Below are positions 22,920-25,022 of a DNA stretch of 25,022 bases, piece by piece. The stretch is from positions 1 through 25,022 of the forward strand of contig SFGS01000057.1 of NCBI GenBank assembly GCA_004557565.1, given 5' to 3'. The notes under the pieces were generated by a model. It made no database searches. It worked only from the letters and a program-made list of their open reading frames with translations, and was not told the DNA's origin. Every line of letters starts with the position of its first letter. Positions within the stretch are counted from its first letter, which is position 1. Made by a program: the position numbers and the translations under genes. Source of the DNA: Bacteroidales bacterium (GTDB taxonomy: Bacteria; Bacteroidota; Bacteroidia; Bacteroidales; Muribaculaceae).

Positions 22920-23837
22920 ATGGAAAAAAGAGGTGTACTTATATCACTTGTTTTGTTGTTCGCCTTTTTAAGCACATCGGCGTATGCAGCAAAACGAGCC
23001 CTGGTAGTAGGAATTGGAACGTATGCTCGCGGAACAGAATGGGCAACCATCAGTTCAAAAAATGATGTGGATTTGCTATGCCCCGCTTTGGAGCATTTTG
23101 GCTTTAAAGTCACAAAACTAATCGACTCCCAAGCCACACACGCAGGAATCATCAATTCGCTTAAAGCCCTAATTAAAAGAGCCCGCTTTGGCGACCAAAT
23201 ATATCTTCATTTTTCCTGCCACGGGCAGCAAATGAAAAGTTCTTCTCCAAAAGAAACAGACGGACTTGACGAAGCAATGGTTCCTTATGATGCAAAAAAA
23301 GAATGCACTGCTTCATATCGCGGACAAAACCACCTGCGCGACAAAGAATTCAATATCTACCTGACCAAATTGCGCAAAAAAATCGGGTCAAAAGGCATGC
23401 TATTCGTTTCACTTGACGCTTGTCATAGTGGCGACGCACACCGGGGATTTGGAGAAGATGACGACGAGCCCGACTTTGTTAGCCTCACTGAAAGAGGCAC
23501 AAGCGAGATTTTCGGTGAAGAGCGAGGCTCTGGTTCAAGCAGAAGATACTCAAGCGTGACAAAGAATTTCAAAAGCAAAGTAACACAAAAAACGCCTAAA
23601 GGACTCTCACAAATGGTGGTGATTAGTGCTTGCCAGTCATTCCAAGTGAATCGAGAATATATTGACCGAAAAAACAAAAAAAGCTATGGGTCACTCACTT
23701 ACCTTATTTGGAAGGAATTGTCGACTTTAAAAAGCAAAGCCATCGACTTTAAAGCTTTTGGCGAAAAACTACTTCAACAAAAGGGGCAAACGATGTCGAA
23801 AAGGCAAAAGCCCTATTTAGTGATTGAATATTTGTAA
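22920..23837 (+). CDS. Exported metacaspase-like C14 family peptidase
   Basis: This 305-aa protein has a signal peptide (to about residue 23, STSAYA-A) and then a caspase fold: KRALVVGIGTYA, a 'SCHGQQ' motif with the catalytic His101, DGLDEAMVPYD, and LDACHSGD with the catalytic Cys168. The dyad is intact. Metacaspases cleave after Arg or Lys; a basic, Ser-rich loop (about 195-235) after the Cys could be a processing site. A periplasmic location separates it from cytoplasmic caspase-type immune effectors. Its neighbours are the TPR-like protein upstream and a PPC-type lipoprotein 43 bp downstream. Substrate unknown. Confidence 0.87.
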   Translation: MEKRGVLISLVLLFAFLSTSAYAAKRALVVGIGTYARGTEWATISSKNDVDLLCPALEHFGFKVTKLIDSQATHAGIINSLKALIKRARFGDQIYLHFSCHGQQMKSSSPKETDGLDEAMVPYDAKKECTASYRGQNHLRDKEFNIYLTKLRKKIGSKGMLFVSLDACHSGDAHRGFGEDDDEPDFVSLTERGTSEIFGEERGSGSSRRYSSVTKNFKSKVTQKTPKGLSQMVVISACQSFQVNREYIDRKNKKSYGSLTYLIWKELSTLKSKAIDFKAFGEKLLQQKGQTMSKRQKPYLVIEYL

Positions 23838-23880
23838 AAAAATAAATTCTTTTTATTAACCCATTTAAAACCAAAACAAA

Positions 23881-24621
23881 ATGAGAAAGTCATTATTAAT
23901 GTTTGCAGCTATTATAGCTGTATGTTTCGCTTCATGTAACAAAGCAGATGGCACAAAAGCCTCTGAAGAAGACTCTACTGCACAAAGCGAAAAAATCGTA
24001 GTTAGTGACACAATTCAAAACTTGCGCCTCGCGATGCAGTTGGCCACATACGGTTATCAAACAGAAAGCCCTATGGCATTAGTTGAAGCCGCTGAAATTC
24101 TCTCCGACATAGACATCCAAGACTTAAAGCCTGAATCTGTTGAGGAAAATATTGAGAACGAAGATGCAAAGAAGGACGACACTAACGACCCAACTAAAGA
24201 AATCCAGAAAAAAGAGCACGGCAAATACACAGTTGCCGAACTTCTTGAAGATGCAAAAAAGATGGCGGCCGACGATCAAAATCTTTTGAGTATTATCGAT
24301 AATCTGCAAGCCACATCTGGTGAAGGTCGTGGCGCTGTGGGTGGTCCACGCTCTGGCTATTATCGCCTGCACGCAGGCTGCCACACCGACTTCGTTTGTG
24401 CATTCAAAAAAGGCGTGACTGCTACCGTGGTTGTAAGTGGTGATGGCGACACCGACCTCGACCTCTATGTTTACGATGAAAATGGCCGTTTCATAGCTCG
24501 TGACTCTGATTATTCCGACGACTGTATTGTTACCTGGGTTCCTCGCTGGACAGGAAACTACACTATTCGTATTGTGAACAGAGGCAGTGTTTGGAACGAC
24601 TTTGTAATTGCTACAAATTAA
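23881..24621 (+). CDS. Lipoprotein with C-terminal PPC-like domain
   Basis: The 246-aa protein has a lipoprotein signal with lipobox 'CFASC' (Cys19). A long acidic helical region (~40-150, EEDSTAQ, then EENIENEDAKKDDTND) follows, and a C-terminal beta domain (~158-246) resembling bacterial pre-peptidase C-terminal (PPC) domains: TATVVVSGDGDTDLDLYVYD and WTGNYTIRIVNRG. PPC domains often accompany secreted proteases. Likely attached to a membrane facing the periplasm or surface. It closes the metacaspase operon and is followed by a strong terminator. The link to the protease is inferred from order; the PPC call is from motif likeness. Confidence 0.8.
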   Translation: MRKSLLMFAAIIAVCFASCNKADGTKASEEDSTAQSEKIVVSDTIQNLRLAMQLATYGYQTESPMALVEAAEILSDIDIQDLKPESVEENIENEDAKKDDTNDPTKEIQKKEHGKYTVAELLEDAKKMAADDQNLLSIIDNLQATSGEGRGAVGGPRSGYYRLHAGCHTDFVCAFKKGVTATVVVSGDGDTDLDLYVYDENGRFIARDSDYSDDCIVTWVPRWTGNYTIRIVNRGSVWNDFVIATN

Positions 24622-24638
24622 TCTCTCCCTAAATAATC

Positions 24639-24677
24639 AAACAAAGGCAGGTTGTCGATGGCAACCTGCCTTTGTTT
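24639..24677 (+). terminator. Rho-independent terminator after the lipoprotein gene
   Basis: AAACAAAGGCAGGTTG (24639-24654) pairs perfectly with CAACCTGCCTTTGTTT (24662-24677) across a 7-nt loop. A T-rich tail follows on the plus strand and A-rich DNA precedes it, so it may serve both convergent transcripts. Confidence 0.85.
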
Positions 24678-24720
24678 TCCTACATCACTTCAGCCTTATT
24701 CATAGATTATCGGAAATCAC

Positions 24721-24797
24721 GGCTCAATGGAAAAGCGAAAAAAAAGGATGTTTTGTTTGTTTTTGTTTCTGCTGCCCCAGTGATTTTCCACTGAGCC
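24721..24797. repeat. 14-bp inverted repeat between convergent genes
   Basis: GGCTCAATGGAAAA (24721-24734) and TTTTCCACTGAGCC (24784-24797) are complementary with one mismatch across a 49-bp spacer. The spacer has a T-rich run. It lies just beyond the stop of the CHAT-domain gene, so it may belong to its transcript end. No mobile gene is inside. Confidence 0.45.
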
Positions 24798-24808
24798 CTG
24801 ATTGGTGT

Positions 24809-25021
24809 TTACTGCACTTCGGGGTCGAGGAGGATGAATGATGCCCAGTATGGAGGGCGGGCTTCGTCCTGTGGGAGATTGGTGGGGTATTTTTCCTTGA
24901 GGAAGCGCTGGGCGGCAAGGAAGCTGGTGCGCTTGCCCTCGCCGGCGGTGAGGTGGCGGTAGAATTCGGTCATGAACTCCTGCGTGGGGCGGTCTGCCAC
25001 CTTCCACAGGCTCATCACTAT
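24809..25021 (-). CDS. CHAT-domain protein, C-terminal end (partial)
   Basis: The frame is open to the right edge of the window and ends at TAA 24811-24809. About 70 residues are seen: MSLWKVADRPTQEFMTEFY, then LAAQRFLKEKYP and PPYWASFILLD. This matches the end of CHAT domains (caspase HetF-associated with TPRs), a caspase-clan peptidase domain whose catalytic His and Cys lie upstream, outside the window. The in-frame GTG at 25018 and ATG at 25015 are internal. It is convergent with the metacaspase operon, so two caspase-fold proteins are neighbours. Confidence 0.82.
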   Translation of the reverse strand: MVMSLWKVADRPTQEFMTEFYRHLTAGEGKRTSFLAAQRFLKEKYPTNLPQDEARPPYWASFILLDPEVQ

Positions 25022-25022
25022 G

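Overview
The window looks like a chromosomal segment of a Bacteroidales bacterium, probably a gut Prevotellaceae or Muribaculaceae member (the family-level call is a guess). Evidence seen: several -7 elements of the Bacteroidota form TAnnTTTG just upstream of genes, A-rich leaders in place of strong Shine-Dalgarno sites, and typical gene families (tricorn-like S41 peptidase, MtaB, DUF3098-uppP-truB-queA, DUF4339/CD225, dockerin-tailed secreted proteins). Core genes are moderately GC-rich. Several accessory blocks are clearly more AT-rich.

Layout. 1-256: 3' end of a tet(Q)-type ribosomal-protection tetracycline resistance gene entering from the left, followed by about 570 bp without a gene (GC-rich element-like DNA, then a dispersed intergenic repeat). 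861-5489: a membrane-anchored family 2 glycosyltransferase, a large exported tricorn-like protease and a SemiSWEET sugar transporter. 5490-5764 holds a second copy of the dispersed repeat and a strong hairpin between convergent genes. 5765-7824 (minus): an AraC regulator followed by a Bcr/CflA-type MFS exporter. 8032-11348: mtaB, a lipid A acyltransferase-like gene and a second glycosyltransferase, closely spaced. 11349-14900: an accessory block with a miniature inverted-repeat element (copy 1), an AAA-ATPase-like/PD-(D/E)XK protein, and a convergent AAA_14/DUF4143 ATPase bracketed by a perfect 31-bp direct repeat. 14926-18010: DUF3098 (apparently frameshifted), uppP, truB and queA, a conserved Bacteroidales cluster from which the usual upstream ftsX is absent. 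18105-19550: an exported Big2/dockerin protein.

19635-25022 is a second accessory region. It starts with a three-gene operon (small DUF3791-like protein, DUF3990 protein with ADP-ribosyltransferase-like motifs, second small helical protein) joined by two ATGA overlaps, which looks like a toxin-antitoxin module. Copy 2 of the miniature element follows directly. Then comes a divergent pair of operons: minus strand, an exported Sel1-repeat protein plus a GYF_2/CD225 membrane protein; plus strand, a membrane-anchored TPR-like protein, an exported metacaspase with an intact His/Cys dyad, and a lipoprotein with a PPC-like domain. The C-terminus of a CHAT-domain (caspase-fold) protein converges from the right edge. 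The two caspase-clan proteins with repeat-protein and lipoprotein partners are the best candidate for an undescribed envelope system. The ADP-ribosyltransferase-like operon and the mobile miniature element beside it are the next most interesting.
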